Assembly (NCBI GenBank): GCA_017469945.1
Contig: JAFUFI010000031.1
Location: 1 to 64,000, forward strand
From: Lachnospiraceae bacterium
Lineage (GTDB): Bacteria > Bacillota > Clostridia > Lachnospirales > Lachnospiraceae
Direction of reading: 5' to 3'
DNA: 64,000 nucleotides
The position numbers were made by a program, and so were the translations under genes. Within the stretch, counting starts at the first letter, position 1. Each line of letters begins with the position of its first letter. Below are positions 32,690 to 41,675 of this stretch, piece by piece. The notes below the pieces were generated by a model. The model did no database searches and was not told the DNA's origin. It saw only the letters and a program-made list of their open reading frames with translations.

Positions 32690-33841
32690 ATGAAAGAATC
32701 ATTTATTAAAAAAGCGCCGTATACAGTGCTTATAATCGTATTTATCTGCCTGTTTTGGGGGCTGAAAGCCCTGAGCGCATCGGGTCAGATAAGGATCCCT
32801 TTTCTGGAGGACGGCAGGGTCAGCTTCCCTTCCGAAAATGAGAAGCTTCCGGAAAATACAATTCCGGAATCCAAAACAGATGAGATCGCTTTTATACCCG
32901 CTACTTTAGGAGAAGCTGATTCAGCTTTCAGTCAGGGCAACGCAGATAATGCAGAAAATGCAGATAATGCAGATAATGCAGTGAGTGCGGAGAATACAGA
33001 AAATATAGATAATACTGTAATTGATGGTGCCGAAAACGGCATGGGAGAGGCTGCGCCCGGGGATGGCGAAGCAGCTGAAACAGTAACCGGGGCAGAAACG
33101 GCGGATTTGTCTTACGATACCGAAAAATACCCCTACAGCTTCGGAGAAGTAGAGGGAAACTGTGTAGTATACGATCCCGCAGATATAGATTCAAGGTATT
33201 ACAAAGACTGCGGCAAGATCGCCCTTGATACTCCCGCGGATTACGTTACGGTAGAGGATGATTATTTTGACGATGCCTGCTTTGTCGGAGATTCCAGAAT
33301 GGTGGGAATCTTCGATTATGCGGGGTGGGATAAAGCGGACTTTTATTGTGACAATGGTTATTGCCTGTATAACTATATGGGTGGCAAAAACGTTATCTGT
33401 CAGAACAATAACAAAAAGTACAAGTTAGAGGACGCTATAAAGAGAAAAAAATACGGCAAAGTTTATATTATGATGGGAACAAACGACTGCGGCTACGGAA
33501 CCACGGAAAGCTTTAAGGAAAGCTATTCTGAGATGCTTGAGATGATAAAGACCCAGCTTCCCGATGCGGTTATTTTTACGGTTTCCAATATGAGAATATC
33601 GAAGGATGCGGAAAAAAATGACAAGACCGGCGTTTACAGGAATTTAAACATCAACGATAAAAACACGGCAATCGCCGAACTCGCGGACGGGGAGAGAGTT
33701 TTTTACTTTGATATAAACGCTCCTTTTGTGGATAAAGAAGGCTATCTGATCGATGAATATACCTTCGACGGTTTCCATGTGTACGCAAAACAATACACTG
33801 AAATGGCAGAAATTTTTAAGGCTCACGGAATAAAAAACTAA
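32690..33841 (+). CDS. Membrane-anchored SGNH hydrolase, acyltransferase partner
   Basis: 383 residues. N-terminal membrane anchor (9-29), then a low-complexity Ala/Asp/Asn/Glu linker (about 80-145), then an SGNH domain: block I FVGDSRMVG (catalytic Ser), GTND in MMGTNDCGYG, and DGFHVYAKQY with the Asp-x-x-His pair. With the MBOAT gene 17 nt upstream it probably acetylates or deacetylates a cell-surface polysaccharide; the substrate is unknown. ATG at 32690 follows TCGGTGACATAT. GTG at 32681 is a weaker alternative. Confidence 0.88.
   Translation: MKESFIKKAPYTVLIIVFICLFWGLKALSASGQIRIPFLEDGRVSFPSENEKLPENTIPESKTDEIAFIPATLGEADSAFSQGNADNAENADNADNAVSAENTENIDNTVIDGAENGMGEAAPGDGEAAETVTGAETADLSYDTEKYPYSFGEVEGNCVVYDPADIDSRYYKDCGKIALDTPADYVTVEDDYFDDACFVGDSRMVGIFDYAGWDKADFYCDNGYCLYNYMGGKNVICQNNNKKYKLEDAIKRKKYGKVYIMMGTNDCGYGTTESFKESYSEMLEMIKTQLPDAVIFTVSNMRISKDAEKNDKTGVYRNLNINDKNTAIAELADGERVFYFDINAPFVDKEGYLIDEYTFDGFHVYAKQYTEMAEIFKAHGIKN
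32942..32977 (+). repeat. 9-bp tandem repeat within the SGNH linker
   Basis: Four units of GCAGATAAT (second unit GCAGAAAAT) in frame, encoding Ala-Asp/Glu-Asn triplets; degenerate units continue to about 33010. Copy-number change would keep the frame and vary linker length. Confidence 0.85.
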
Positions 33842-33921
33842 TAGTTTTCAAATTAGTCAGAAAATGGTAAAATAACAGTGCAAATATCTTTATAATATTT
33901 TTGTAAAAGAGGTATAGCTTT

Positions 33922-34419
33922 ATGAAAAAAAGGACTTCACTGCTTAGTGTACTGGCTCCTTTTATCGGCGCAGCAACCATAGCGGGTGCAGACTTGTACA
34001 TCAAGAGCAAAATGGATTGCGAGCTGCCGGGAGAAGAGGATACCGAGATTAAAAAGGGTATCTTTAGATTCAGGCGTCACCACAATCGCGGAGCTATGTT
34101 AAACCTTGGACAGAAATATCCCGGGGAAGTCAAGGGGCTTTCGATAGGCTCTACTGTTATGACATTTTTGATGCTCTGTTTTTCTTCATCTAAGAGGGGA
34201 CGCGTCTTTGAGAAGACAGGACTTGCCTTTATACTTGGAGGAGCGCTTAGCAATACTTACGACCGGGTGAAAAAGGGATACGTTATGGACTATGTAAGTC
34301 TGGACGTTAAACCCGCCAAGATAAGAAACCTGGTATTTAATCTTTCCGATGTCTTTATCGGATTTGGACTTATTCTGTATTTTATTTCAAATCTTACTGC
34401 AAAGGACAGAGCGCTTTAA
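33922..34419 (+). CDS. lspA: Lipoprotein signal peptidase (signal peptidase II), divergent
   Basis: 165 residues with about four hydrophobic segments. The first conserved block is weak (ADLYIKSKM for DQLTK), but NRGAMLNL, GGALSNTYDRVKKGYVMDYVSL and FNLSDVFIGFG match LspA, including the two catalytic Asp (VMDY and NLSD). It cleaves diacylated prolipoproteins; the window encodes at least two lipoproteins (16186 and 20729). Start at 33922 with AAAGAGGTATAGCTTT upstream. TATAAT at 33891 or TGG-TAAAAT at 33865 may be its -10. Confidence 0.83.
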   Translation: MKKRTSLLSVLAPFIGAATIAGADLYIKSKMDCELPGEEDTEIKKGIFRFRRHHNRGAMLNLGQKYPGEVKGLSIGSTVMTFLMLCFSSSKRGRVFEKTGLAFILGGALSNTYDRVKKGYVMDYVSLDVKPAKIRNLVFNLSDVFIGFGLILYFISNLTAKDRAL

Positions 34420-34463
34420 GCCTCTGGTGGTTCGCGCAAAAGCCGAACGGAAAGGAGTTTTGT

Positions 34464-35690
34464 ATGTTGCTAACACTTATCCCGTTGTTTGATGAGAATA
34501 TTGCCGTAAGTGCATACTCGGTCTTTTCTCAAAAAGATAACATGTTCCTAAATCCTCTCGGACAGGTAACGGGTGTATACGACGGAGCTACTTATGTGCA
34601 GGGCATCGAGGCCGTTAATTCCATGGGTATTGAGACCCTGTCCGGTGACAAGATGGTATTTGTTCCGGTATCTAACGTCTCCATCTTTTCCAACATCGAA
34701 GAGCAGTGCAAGGTACCTCACGTAAAGGTTGCGCTCCTTATCGACAGAACTGTTCCTCCGGTTGAGTCCTATGTAAAGAGATTAAAGGAATTAAAGGCTG
34801 CAGGCTTTAAGATAGCCATCAGAAAACTGGCTGTTTCCGAGTTCCAGGTATATGCACCTATATTGGAGCTTGTTGATTTTGTATTCCTCAACAACAAAAA
34901 GATCGCCATCGATAAGGCAAAGTTGTTCTTCTCAAAGCTTTATCCTTCGGCAAAGCTTATCGCCGGAAATATCGACACTATGGATACCTTTGAATCCTTA
35001 AAGAAAACCGGTGGTTATCATTATTACGAAGGAGAGTTCTACAGACTTCCCGTTACCAAGGGAAGCAAGGACATCGCTCCCTCTAAGATCACACAGTTAG
35101 AGCTCTTAAAGATCGTTAACAATCCTGACTTTGAGCTCAATGATGCAGCTGACATCATCGGAAGAGATACAGCTCTTACATTATCGCTTTTGCAGATGGT
35201 AAACAGAGTTGTTAAGACTGCTGAGATTACAACTATCAGACATGCCGCAGCTATGCTGGGACAAAAAGAATTAAAGAAATGGATCAATACGGCTGTTGTG
35301 GGAGAAATCAGCTCAGACCAGCCCAGCGAGATCACTCGTCTTACCTTGCTCCGCGCGAGATTTGCCGAAAACATCGCAGGATTCTTCGGACTTAAGATGC
35401 AAAGCGAAGAGCTGTTCCTTATGGGACTTTTCTCGATGCTTGATGTTATCCTTGATAAGCCTATGAGTGAAGCTTTAGAGATGATCCATGTTTCAAACGA
35501 CATCAAAGCGGCTCTCGTTTCCAAGGAAGGAAAGTTTGCTCCTGTATATGAATTCATCCTTGCTTACGAGCAGGCTGATTGGAGCGAGGTTTCAAGGGTA
35601 ATGCTCCTTAAGGAGATCGATGCCGACAAAGTATACCAGTCATATCTTGATACACTTAACTGGTACAGAAAGACAATTGTAGGCGTTTAG
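34464..35690 (+). CDS. EAL-HDOD domain protein (YuxH-like)
   Basis: 408 residues, soluble. The N-terminal half (1-200) has an EAL-type fold without the EAL catalytic signatures, so it is probably non-catalytic. The C-terminal half (about 205-400) is an HDOD domain: QLELLKIVNNPDFELNDAAD, SLLQMVNRV, IRHAAAMLGQKELKKWINT. HDOD proteins act as scaffolds in signalling; the exact role is unknown. GGAAAGGAG binding site. The AEC transporter gene begins 2 nt after its stop. Confidence 0.85.
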   Translation: MLLTLIPLFDENIAVSAYSVFSQKDNMFLNPLGQVTGVYDGATYVQGIEAVNSMGIETLSGDKMVFVPVSNVSIFSNIEEQCKVPHVKVALLIDRTVPPVESYVKRLKELKAAGFKIAIRKLAVSEFQVYAPILELVDFVFLNNKKIAIDKAKLFFSKLYPSAKLIAGNIDTMDTFESLKKTGGYHYYEGEFYRLPVTKGSKDIAPSKITQLELLKIVNNPDFELNDAADIIGRDTALTLSLLQMVNRVVKTAEITTIRHAAAMLGQKELKKWINTAVVGEISSDQPSEITRLTLLRARFAENIAGFFGLKMQSEELFLMGLFSMLDVILDKPMSEALEMIHVSNDIKAALVSKEGKFAPVYEFILAYEQADWSEVSRVMLLKEIDADKVYQSYLDTLNWYRKTIVGV

Positions 35691-35692
35691 TA

Positions 35693-36637
35693 ATGGAAAA
35701 TCTTGTTTTTAGTCTTAATGCCACCGTTCCTATATTTTTACTTATGGTGTTAGGATTTTTGTTTCACAAAATTGGGTGGATAGATGATGTATTCGCCTCT
35801 AAAATGAACAAGTTTGTATTCACCGTACCTCTGCCGGTTTTGGTTTTTGAAGACCTGGCAGAGGTCGATTTTCGTCAGGCTTGGGATGGTAAATACGTTC
35901 TGTTTTGTTTCCTTGTGACCATCGCGTCGATTCTGATCGCTACAGGTATTTCTTTTATCTGGAGGAAAAAGGGGATACAGGGAGAGTTTATTCAGTCCTC
36001 GTACCGTTCAAGTGCAGCTCTGCTTGGAATAGCCTTTATACAGAATATCTACGGAAGCTCACACCTTGCGCCCCTAATGATAATCGGAAGCGTTCCGCTT
36101 TATAATATTATGGCGGTGACGGTGCTTGAACTTTTTAAACCCGGGAGCAAAGGGCTTTCTAAAAAGACAATTCTCAAGACCCTTAAAGGTATTGCCACCA
36201 ATCCGATCCTTATAGGAATCGTGACAGGTATTATCTGGTCCCTCCTGCGGATCCCACTTGGCGGCATCCTTCAAAAGGCGGTTACAAGCGTAGGAAATAT
36301 AGCAACTCCTTTGGGACTTATGGCTATGGGAGCGACCTTTGATTTTAAAAAGGCATTCGGAAAGCTGGGACCGGCACTTGCTGCTGCATTTATGAAGCTT
36401 TTTGGCTTCGCCGCTATATTTTTACCCCTTGCGGTAAAAATGGGATATCGGGACGAACAGCTTGTGGCAACCCTCGTTATGCTCGGAAGCGCAACGACCG
36501 TAAGCTGCTTTGTTATGGCTAAAAATATGGGACATGAAGGCGTAGTATCTTCATCAGTCATTATGCTTACAACTCTTTTATCCGCATTTTCCCTTACCTT
36601 CTGGCTCTGGCTTTTAAGGAGCTTAGGACTGATCTAA
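35693..36637 (+). CDS. AEC family transporter (auxin efflux carrier-like permease)
   Basis: 314 residues, about ten hydrophobic segments across the whole length (e.g. FLLMVLGFLFHKIGWI, ILIGIVTGIIWSLLRIPL, LLSAFSLTFWLWLLRSLGLI). Family motifs include VFTVPLPVLVFEDLAE and the SSYRSSAALLGIAFIQNIYG segment. Members export or import organic acids such as malate. Substrate here is unknown. Translationally adjacent to the EAL-HDOD gene. Confidence 0.88.
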   Translation: MENLVFSLNATVPIFLLMVLGFLFHKIGWIDDVFASKMNKFVFTVPLPVLVFEDLAEVDFRQAWDGKYVLFCFLVTIASILIATGISFIWRKKGIQGEFIQSSYRSSAALLGIAFIQNIYGSSHLAPLMIIGSVPLYNIMAVTVLELFKPGSKGLSKKTILKTLKGIATNPILIGIVTGIIWSLLRIPLGGILQKAVTSVGNIATPLGLMAMGATFDFKKAFGKLGPALAAAFMKLFGFAAIFLPLAVKMGYRDEQLVATLVMLGSATTVSCFVMAKNMGHEGVVSSSVIMLTTLLSAFSLTFWLWLLRSLGLI

Positions 36638-36646
36638 AGCTAAATA

Positions 36647-36675
36647 TTTACTTTTCTTTACAAAAATGATATTAT
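36647..36675 (+). promoter_or_regulatory. Promoter of prfC
   Basis: TTTACT, 17-nt spacer, TATTAT ending 33 nt before the prfC ATG. Intergenic and AT-rich. Confidence 0.6.
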
Positions 36676-36708
36676 TGCGAATGTATGTGCAAAAATAGGA
36701 GATAAAAA

Positions 36709-38304
36709 ATGCCTGATACAATTAGCGAAATCAAAAGAAGACGTACATTTGCGATAATATCCCACCCCGATGCAGGTAAGACAACCCTTACCGAGAAGTT
36801 CCTTCTTTACGGAGGAGCGATCAATCTTGCCGGTTCCGTAAAGGGAAAGGCTACCGCAAGACATGCGGTTTCCGACTGGATGGAGATTGAGAAGGAGCGT
36901 GGTATTTCTGTTACTTCTTCCGTACTTCAGTTTGAATATGACGGATATTGCATAAATATCCTTGATACCCCCGGACACCAGGACTTCTCCGAGGATACAT
37001 ATCGTACCCTTATGGCGGCAGACTCTGCGGTCATGGTTATCGATGCTTCTAAGGGCGTTGAGGCACAGACAAGAAAGCTCTTTAAGGTCTGCGTTATGCG
37101 CCATATTCCCATCTTTACATTTATCAACAAGATGGACAGAGACGCTATGGATACCTTTGAGCTCCTCGACGATATAGAAAAAGAGCTCGGTATCGCTACA
37201 TGCCCCGTTAACTGGCCTATCGGCTCAGGTAAGGGCTTTAAGGGCGTATACGACAGGGAGAAAAAATGTGTTATCTGTTACTCTGACACCGAGAAGGGTA
37301 CCAAGGAAGGAACAGCCACCGAAATCCCAGTTTCGGATGAAAAGCTCCTTAGAGAGACCATCGGTGATGAAGCGGCTGATAAGCTTTTTGAAGAGCTTGA
37401 GCTTCTTGACGGAGCCGGAGCCGACTTTGATCTTGATACCGTAAGAAAGGGAGACCTTACTCCCGTTTGCTTCGGATCAGCTCTTACAAACTTCGGAGTA
37501 GAAATATTCCTTAAGCATTTCCTCAATATGGCTACAACGCCCCTTCCGAGAAAGGCTGACTGCGGTGAGATCGATCCTTTAAGCGAAGATTTTTCTGCAT
37601 TTGTCTTTAAGATACAGGCTAATATGAACAAAGCCCACAGGGACAGGATCGCTTTTATCAGAGTTTGCTCCGGCAGATATGATGCCGCTGCGGAAGTAAG
37701 ACATGTACAGGGAAATAAGGTAATGCGCCTTTCACAGCCTCAGCAGATCATGGCTGACGACCGTAAGATCCTTAGTGAGGCGTATGCCGGTGACATTATC
37801 GGTATTTTCGATCCGGGTATATTTTCAATAGGCGATACGCTTTGCGCACCCAAGTCAAACTTTAAATACGAGGGTATTCCTACCTTCGCTCCGGAGCATT
37901 TCGCAAGAGTCAGACAGATGGATACCATGAAGCGTAAGCAGTTCGTCAAGGGTATCGAGCAGATAGCCCAGGAAGGTGCAATCCAGATCTTCCAGGAGTT
38001 TAACACGGGTCTTGAAGAGATCATCGTCGGAGTAGTCGGTGTGCTTCAGTTTGATGTGCTTAAATACAGACTTGAAAATGAGTACAATGTTGAGATAAAG
38101 CTTGAAAATCTTCCTTATGAACATATCCGATGGATAGAGAATTATCAGGATTTCGATATTGCCAAGCTCTCCGGTACCTCCGATATGAAGAAGGTTAAGG
38201 ATATGAAGGGCAATCCCTTACTTCTTTTCATCAATCCCTGGAGTATCGGCATGACGGAAGAGAGAAACAAAGGGCTTATTCTCACGGAATTCAGTAAGAA
38301 TTAA
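36709..38304 (+). CDS. prfC: Peptide chain release factor 3
   Basis: 531 residues. Translational GTPase that recycles RF1/RF2. G1 SHPDAGKTTLTEKFLL, G2 region RGISVTSSV, G3 DTPGHQDFSEDTYR, G4 NKMDRD, then RF3-specific domains II and III (MKRKQFVKGIEQIAQEGA, VGVLQFDVLKYRLENEYNV). The length matches RF3 rather than EF-G or TypA. AGGAGATAAAAA upstream. Monocistronic with its own promoter. Confidence 0.96.
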   Translation: MPDTISEIKRRRTFAIISHPDAGKTTLTEKFLLYGGAINLAGSVKGKATARHAVSDWMEIEKERGISVTSSVLQFEYDGYCINILDTPGHQDFSEDTYRTLMAADSAVMVIDASKGVEAQTRKLFKVCVMRHIPIFTFINKMDRDAMDTFELLDDIEKELGIATCPVNWPIGSGKGFKGVYDREKKCVICYSDTEKGTKEGTATEIPVSDEKLLRETIGDEAADKLFEELELLDGAGADFDLDTVRKGDLTPVCFGSALTNFGVEIFLKHFLNMATTPLPRKADCGEIDPLSEDFSAFVFKIQANMNKAHRDRIAFIRVCSGRYDAAAEVRHVQGNKVMRLSQPQQIMADDRKILSEAYAGDIIGIFDPGIFSIGDTLCAPKSNFKYEGIPTFAPEHFARVRQMDTMKRKQFVKGIEQIAQEGAIQIFQEFNTGLEEIIVGVVGVLQFDVLKYRLENEYNVEIKLENLPYEHIRWIENYQDFDIAKLSGTSDMKKVKDMKGNPLLLFINPWSIGMTEERNKGLILTEFSKN

Positions 38305-38308
38305 TCAG

Positions 38309-38337
38309 TTCCCTTTTATAGCGCTTTATGCTATAAT
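38309..38337 (+). promoter_or_regulatory. Promoter of the Asp23-nusB operon
   Basis: Extended -10 TGC-TATAAT (38329-38337) with a poor -35 17 nt upstream. A small palindrome TAGC-N7-GCTA lies between them. This is the likely start of the long housekeeping operon that follows. Confidence 0.6.
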
Positions 38338-38404
38338 TAATCTGATTTAGGCTCTAAATTATTGAATCGACCGCCCATAATTCGGCGGATTGAAAGGAGT
38401 TATT

Positions 38405-38806
38405 ATGGCAGCACAGACTATCATAAACAGATACACTACGGATAGAAATAAGTCTACTACCAGACTTGGCGGAGATCCCTTAGGCGGAGAGATACTTATT
38501 GCGGATGATGTTGTGGCTATGATCGCCGCTCTTGCAGCTTCCGAGACAGACGGAGTCAGCAATGTCGGAAATACATATACAAGCGAGCTTATGAGCAAGG
38601 TCGGAGTTCACGACAAGACCAAGGGTGTTAAGGTTGACATCAGAGAGAATATCGTAAGAGTTTCCCTTGCTATTACAATTATGAACGGATTTGCAATTCC
38701 GGACATTTCACAGCAGGTACAAAAAAGAGTTAAGAATTCCGTTGAGAATATGACCGGCATGACCGTAAAGAGCGTAAATGTTCGAGTTATCGATGTAGAG
38801 GTCTGA
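38405..38806 (+). CDS. Asp23/Gls24 family envelope stress protein
   Basis: 133 residues. Asp23 fold: GGEILIADDVVAMIAALAAS, KGVKVDIRENIVRVSLAITI, then ISQQVQKRVKNSVENMTGM and VKSVNVRVIDVEV. Soluble, membrane-associated in relatives, function in envelope homeostasis. The 15-nt-longer reading (MKGVI) is rejected because AAAGGAG falls inside it, 8 nt from the ATG at 38405. Asp23 next to nusB is the usual Firmicute order. Confidence 0.93.
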   Translation: MAAQTIINRYTTDRNKSTTRLGGDPLGGEILIADDVVAMIAALAASETDGVSNVGNTYTSELMSKVGVHDKTKGVKVDIRENIVRVSLAITIMNGFAIPDISQQVQKRVKNSVENMTGMTVKSVNVRVIDVEV

Positions 38807-38813
38807 TTAATAT

Positions 38814-39236
38814 ATGATGAACAGGCATGAACTGCGGGAAAGGCTTTTTAAGCTTTTGTTCCGTATTGAATTTAATAGCCCGGAAGAGATGCCGGAGCAG
38901 ATTAAAATGTTCTGCGAGGACGCTGAAAACGGGACACTCGAAACCGAAGATGGCGAGTACGTTACCGGAAAGTACGAAAAGATAATGAACCTTAAGGAAG
39001 AGATCGATAAGACGATCGATGAGAACGCTTCCGGATGGGATATTACAAGAATCGGTAAAGTCGAGCTCGCGATCCTTCGGCTTTCGGTATACGAGCTTTG
39101 CTATGACGAAGATATACCTACCGGCGTGGCGATGAACGAGGCCGTCGAGCTTGCCAAGAAGTTCGGACAGGATAATTCCGGTGCCTTCGTCAACGCGGTT
39201 TTATCAAAGATCAAAACAGCCAGAGGAATAGAGTAA
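38814..39236 (+). CDS. nusB: Transcription antitermination factor NusB
   Basis: 140 residues, all helical. N-terminal RHELRERLFKLLFRIEFN, central WDITRIGKVELAILRLSVYEL and C-terminal GVAMNEAVELAKKFGQDNSGAFVNAVLSKI are typical. Binds boxA in rRNA leaders with S10. Two consecutive ATG codons (38814 and 38817), neither with a strong binding site. Followed by a hairpin at 39235. Confidence 0.95.
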   Translation: MMNRHELRERLFKLLFRIEFNSPEEMPEQIKMFCEDAENGTLETEDGEYVTGKYEKIMNLKEEIDKTIDENASGWDITRIGKVELAILRLSVYELCYDEDIPTGVAMNEAVELAKKFGQDNSGAFVNAVLSKIKTARGIE

Positions 39237-39271
39237 AGCAGTGCCAAAAAAGGTACTGCTTTCTTTCCATT
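39235..39271 (+). terminator. Hairpin between nusB and xseA (partial terminator or attenuator)
   Basis: 11-bp stem AAAGCAGTGCC/GGTACTGCTTT (one G-U) with an A6 loop. The T tract after it is interrupted (CTTTCCATTTTT), so termination is probably incomplete. It could set the ratio of nusB to downstream operon expression. Confidence 0.55.
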
Positions 39272-39289
39272 TTTACAGGACGGAAAAAT

Positions 39290-40504
39290 ATGCCGCAAAC
39301 TGTGTATACCGTAGGACAATTAAATAGATATATCAAGAATATATTTAACGGCGATTACGTTCTGCGAGATCTTACGGTTAAGGGGGAGGTAAGTAACTGC
39401 AAGTACCATTCCTCCGGGCACATTTTCTTTACATTAAAGGATGAGACCGGCAGCGTAAAGTGTATTATGTTTGCCGGAAACAGAGGCGGGCTTCCCTTTA
39501 AGATGACCGACGGGATGCTTGTTAATGTAACCGGGTATGTGGACGTATACTTAGCGGATGGTGCGTACCAGCTGTACGCCAAGTCTGTTACCAAAGAGGG
39601 TGCGGGCGAACTGTACGAAAGGTTCGAAAGATTAAAAGAGGATCTAGAAGAAAGAGGCATGTTTGCCGAAGAGTATAAGCAAAAGATCCCCACAGACGCC
39701 AAGTGTATCGGAATTGTTACGGCCTCCACGGGAGCCGCTATAAGGGATATTATAAATGTCTCCAAAAGACGAAATCCATACATTCAGCTTATACTGTATC
39801 CCGCTATAGTACAGGGACCTGAAGCAGCCCCCAGCATAGTAAAGGGAATCAAGGCACTTGAAAAATACGGCGTAGATCTTATGATAGTAGGACGCGGAGG
39901 CGGATCTATCGAGGATCTATGGGCTTTTAATGAAGAGATGGTTGCCCAGGCCATATTCGACTGCAGCGTACCTATTATTTCTGCTGTAGGACACGAAATT
40001 GACTTTACGATAGCGGATTTTGTAGCTGACCTTAGGGCTGCTACACCTTCAGCCGCCGCTGAGCTTGCTGTAAGTGAAATCGTTAGGATCGATGAAGCAA
40101 TTTACTCAAGAAAAGAAGAGCTTGACGGGCTGATGATGAATCTTTTGTCCGAAAAAAAAGGACGTATAGAGCATCAGCTAAGACAGTTAAAGCTTCTTGA
40201 CCCGGAGTATAAACTAAGGCAGTCCAAAGAAAGACTTGCAAGAATAGAGATTGCTTTAAATGATGCGATAGAGGGAATAATCAAATCCCGAAGGCAGCGC
40301 CTGTCCCTTCTTTCATCGAGACTTGACGGCTCGTCGCCTCTTAAAAGACTAAAGAGCGGTTATGCCTTTGTTACTGACGAAAAGGGCAAGAGGGTTAAGA
40401 GCGTAAAGCAGCTAAAGAGTGGCATGAAGATAGATATGGCTTTAACCGATGGATATGCCACCGCCACTGTGGATGAGATTAAAGAAAACAAAGATCAGGT
40501 GTAA
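39290..40504 (+). CDS. xseA: Exodeoxyribonuclease VII large subunit
   Basis: 404 residues. N-terminal OB-fold (VGQLNRYIKNIF, VKGEVSNCKYHSSGHIFFTLKD) and catalytic domain with GIVTASTGAAIRDIINVSKRRNP, VGRGGGSIEDLWAFNEE and SAVGHEIDFTIADFVADLRA. C-terminal coiled coil (about 280-350) binds XseB. AGGACGGAAAAAT upstream. The small subunit gene follows after 2 nt. Confidence 0.96.
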   Translation: MPQTVYTVGQLNRYIKNIFNGDYVLRDLTVKGEVSNCKYHSSGHIFFTLKDETGSVKCIMFAGNRGGLPFKMTDGMLVNVTGYVDVYLADGAYQLYAKSVTKEGAGELYERFERLKEDLEERGMFAEEYKQKIPTDAKCIGIVTASTGAAIRDIINVSKRRNPYIQLILYPAIVQGPEAAPSIVKGIKALEKYGVDLMIVGRGGGSIEDLWAFNEEMVAQAIFDCSVPIISAVGHEIDFTIADFVADLRAATPSAAAELAVSEIVRIDEAIYSRKEELDGLMMNLLSEKKGRIEHQLRQLKLLDPEYKLRQSKERLARIEIALNDAIEGIIKSRRQRLSLLSSRLDGSSPLKRLKSGYAFVTDEKGKRVKSVKQLKSGMKIDMALTDGYATATVDEIKENKDQV

Positions 40505-40506
40505 AT

Positions 40507-40737
40507 ATGGCAGAATCAAAGACCAAAGAAAAAGAGAATATCACCCTTGAAAAGATGCTTGATAATATCGATGAGATAATCGAAAAACTCGAGGACGAGG
40601 AGCTGCCTTTGGAGGAGGCTTTTGCCGAATACTCAAAGGGAGTAAAGCTTATAGCCGAGGCAAACAAAAAGGTGGACCGTGTCGAGAAAAAGGTCCAAAA
40701 GCTTCTTGATAATGGGGAAACAGAGGACTTTGAATAA
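40507..40737 (+). CDS. xseB: Exodeoxyribonuclease VII small subunit
   Basis: 76 residues; NITLEKMLDNIDEIIEKLEDEELPLEEAFAEYSKG is split into typical XseB helices (I cite EELPLEEAFAEYSKG as the signature). Forms the multi-copy small subunit around XseA. Stop codon overlaps the ispA ATG by one base. Confidence 0.95.
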   Translation: MAESKTKEKENITLEKMLDNIDEIIEKLEDEELPLEEAFAEYSKGVKLIAEANKKVDRVEKKVQKLLDNGETEDFE

Positions 40738-41657
40738 TGGATAAAAAGGAATTTGAAGCCTTGCTTGATAAAAAGGTAAGCGAGGTTGAAGATATATTAA
40801 ACAGGCATCTGCCTGAGCCGAAGGGACTTCAAAAAACTGTGTTAGAGTCTATGGAGTATTCCTGTTTGGCGGGAGGAAAGAGGCTTCGCCCCATCATCCT
40901 TACAGAAAGCTATAAGCTTTTTTCGGGAAGTGATGAGCTTCCCTATGAAGTGGAAAGCTTCGCGGCAGCGATCGAGTTTATACACAGCTACTCCCTTGTA
41001 CATGACGATCTGCCTGCTATGGACAATGACGAGTTCAGAAGAGGTCGCCTTACAACTTGGAAAGTGTACGGTGACGGGATGGGAGTGCTTGCGGGCGATG
41101 CTCTTTTAAACTATGCCTTCGAGACGGCTTTTGGCGCCGCCGCCGGTATAGATGATGCTTTGACCTTATCCAGAATCGTAAAGGCCGGAGCAATGCTTTC
41201 GGAAAAGAGCGGCTCTTACGGAATGATCGGAGGACAGTGCGCCGATCTTGAGGCGGAAGGAAGAGGTTCGGACGTAACCATCGGAGATCTTCTCTTTATT
41301 CATGAACATAAAACGGCATGCCTTATCGAAGCCGCCCTTATGGTGGGAGGCATCCTTGGAGGCGCGGATGAAAAAGAGATAGAAATCCTTAAAAAGATCG
41401 GATCGAATGTAGGAATAGCTTTCCAGATAAGAGACGATATTCTTGATGTTATCGGAAATACCGAAGAGCTCGGCAAAAAGACCGGAAGCGATGCTCAAAA
41501 TGACAAAGTAACCTATGTTACCCTTAAAGGCATCGAGGAGTCTGAGGCCGAGGCTGAGAGCCTTAGTAAGGAAGCCGAAGAGCTTTTGAAGTCTCTGCCG
41601 GGAGATAAAGATTTCCTATCGATGCTTATTGATTCCCTTATAGGAAGAATGCGGTGA
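40737..41657 (+). CDS. ispA: Polyprenyl (farnesyl/geranyl) diphosphate synthase
   Basis: 306 residues. First Asp-rich motif in HDDLPAMDNDEFRRGRLTTW, second in FQIRDDILDVIGN, plus GGKRLRP near the N-terminus. Makes C15 prenyl diphosphate from IPP and DMAPP. In this operon it sits directly before dxs, the entry enzyme of the same pathway. Confidence 0.95.
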   Translation: MDKKEFEALLDKKVSEVEDILNRHLPEPKGLQKTVLESMEYSCLAGGKRLRPIILTESYKLFSGSDELPYEVESFAAAIEFIHSYSLVHDDLPAMDNDEFRRGRLTTWKVYGDGMGVLAGDALLNYAFETAFGAAAGIDDALTLSRIVKAGAMLSEKSGSYGMIGGQCADLEAEGRGSDVTIGDLLFIHEHKTACLIEAALMVGGILGGADEKEIEILKKIGSNVGIAFQIRDDILDVIGNTEELGKKTGSDAQNDKVTYVTLKGIEESEAEAESLSKEAEELLKSLPGDKDFLSMLIDSLIGRMR

Positions 41658-41675
41658 TTTAATCGGAGTTAGCTT

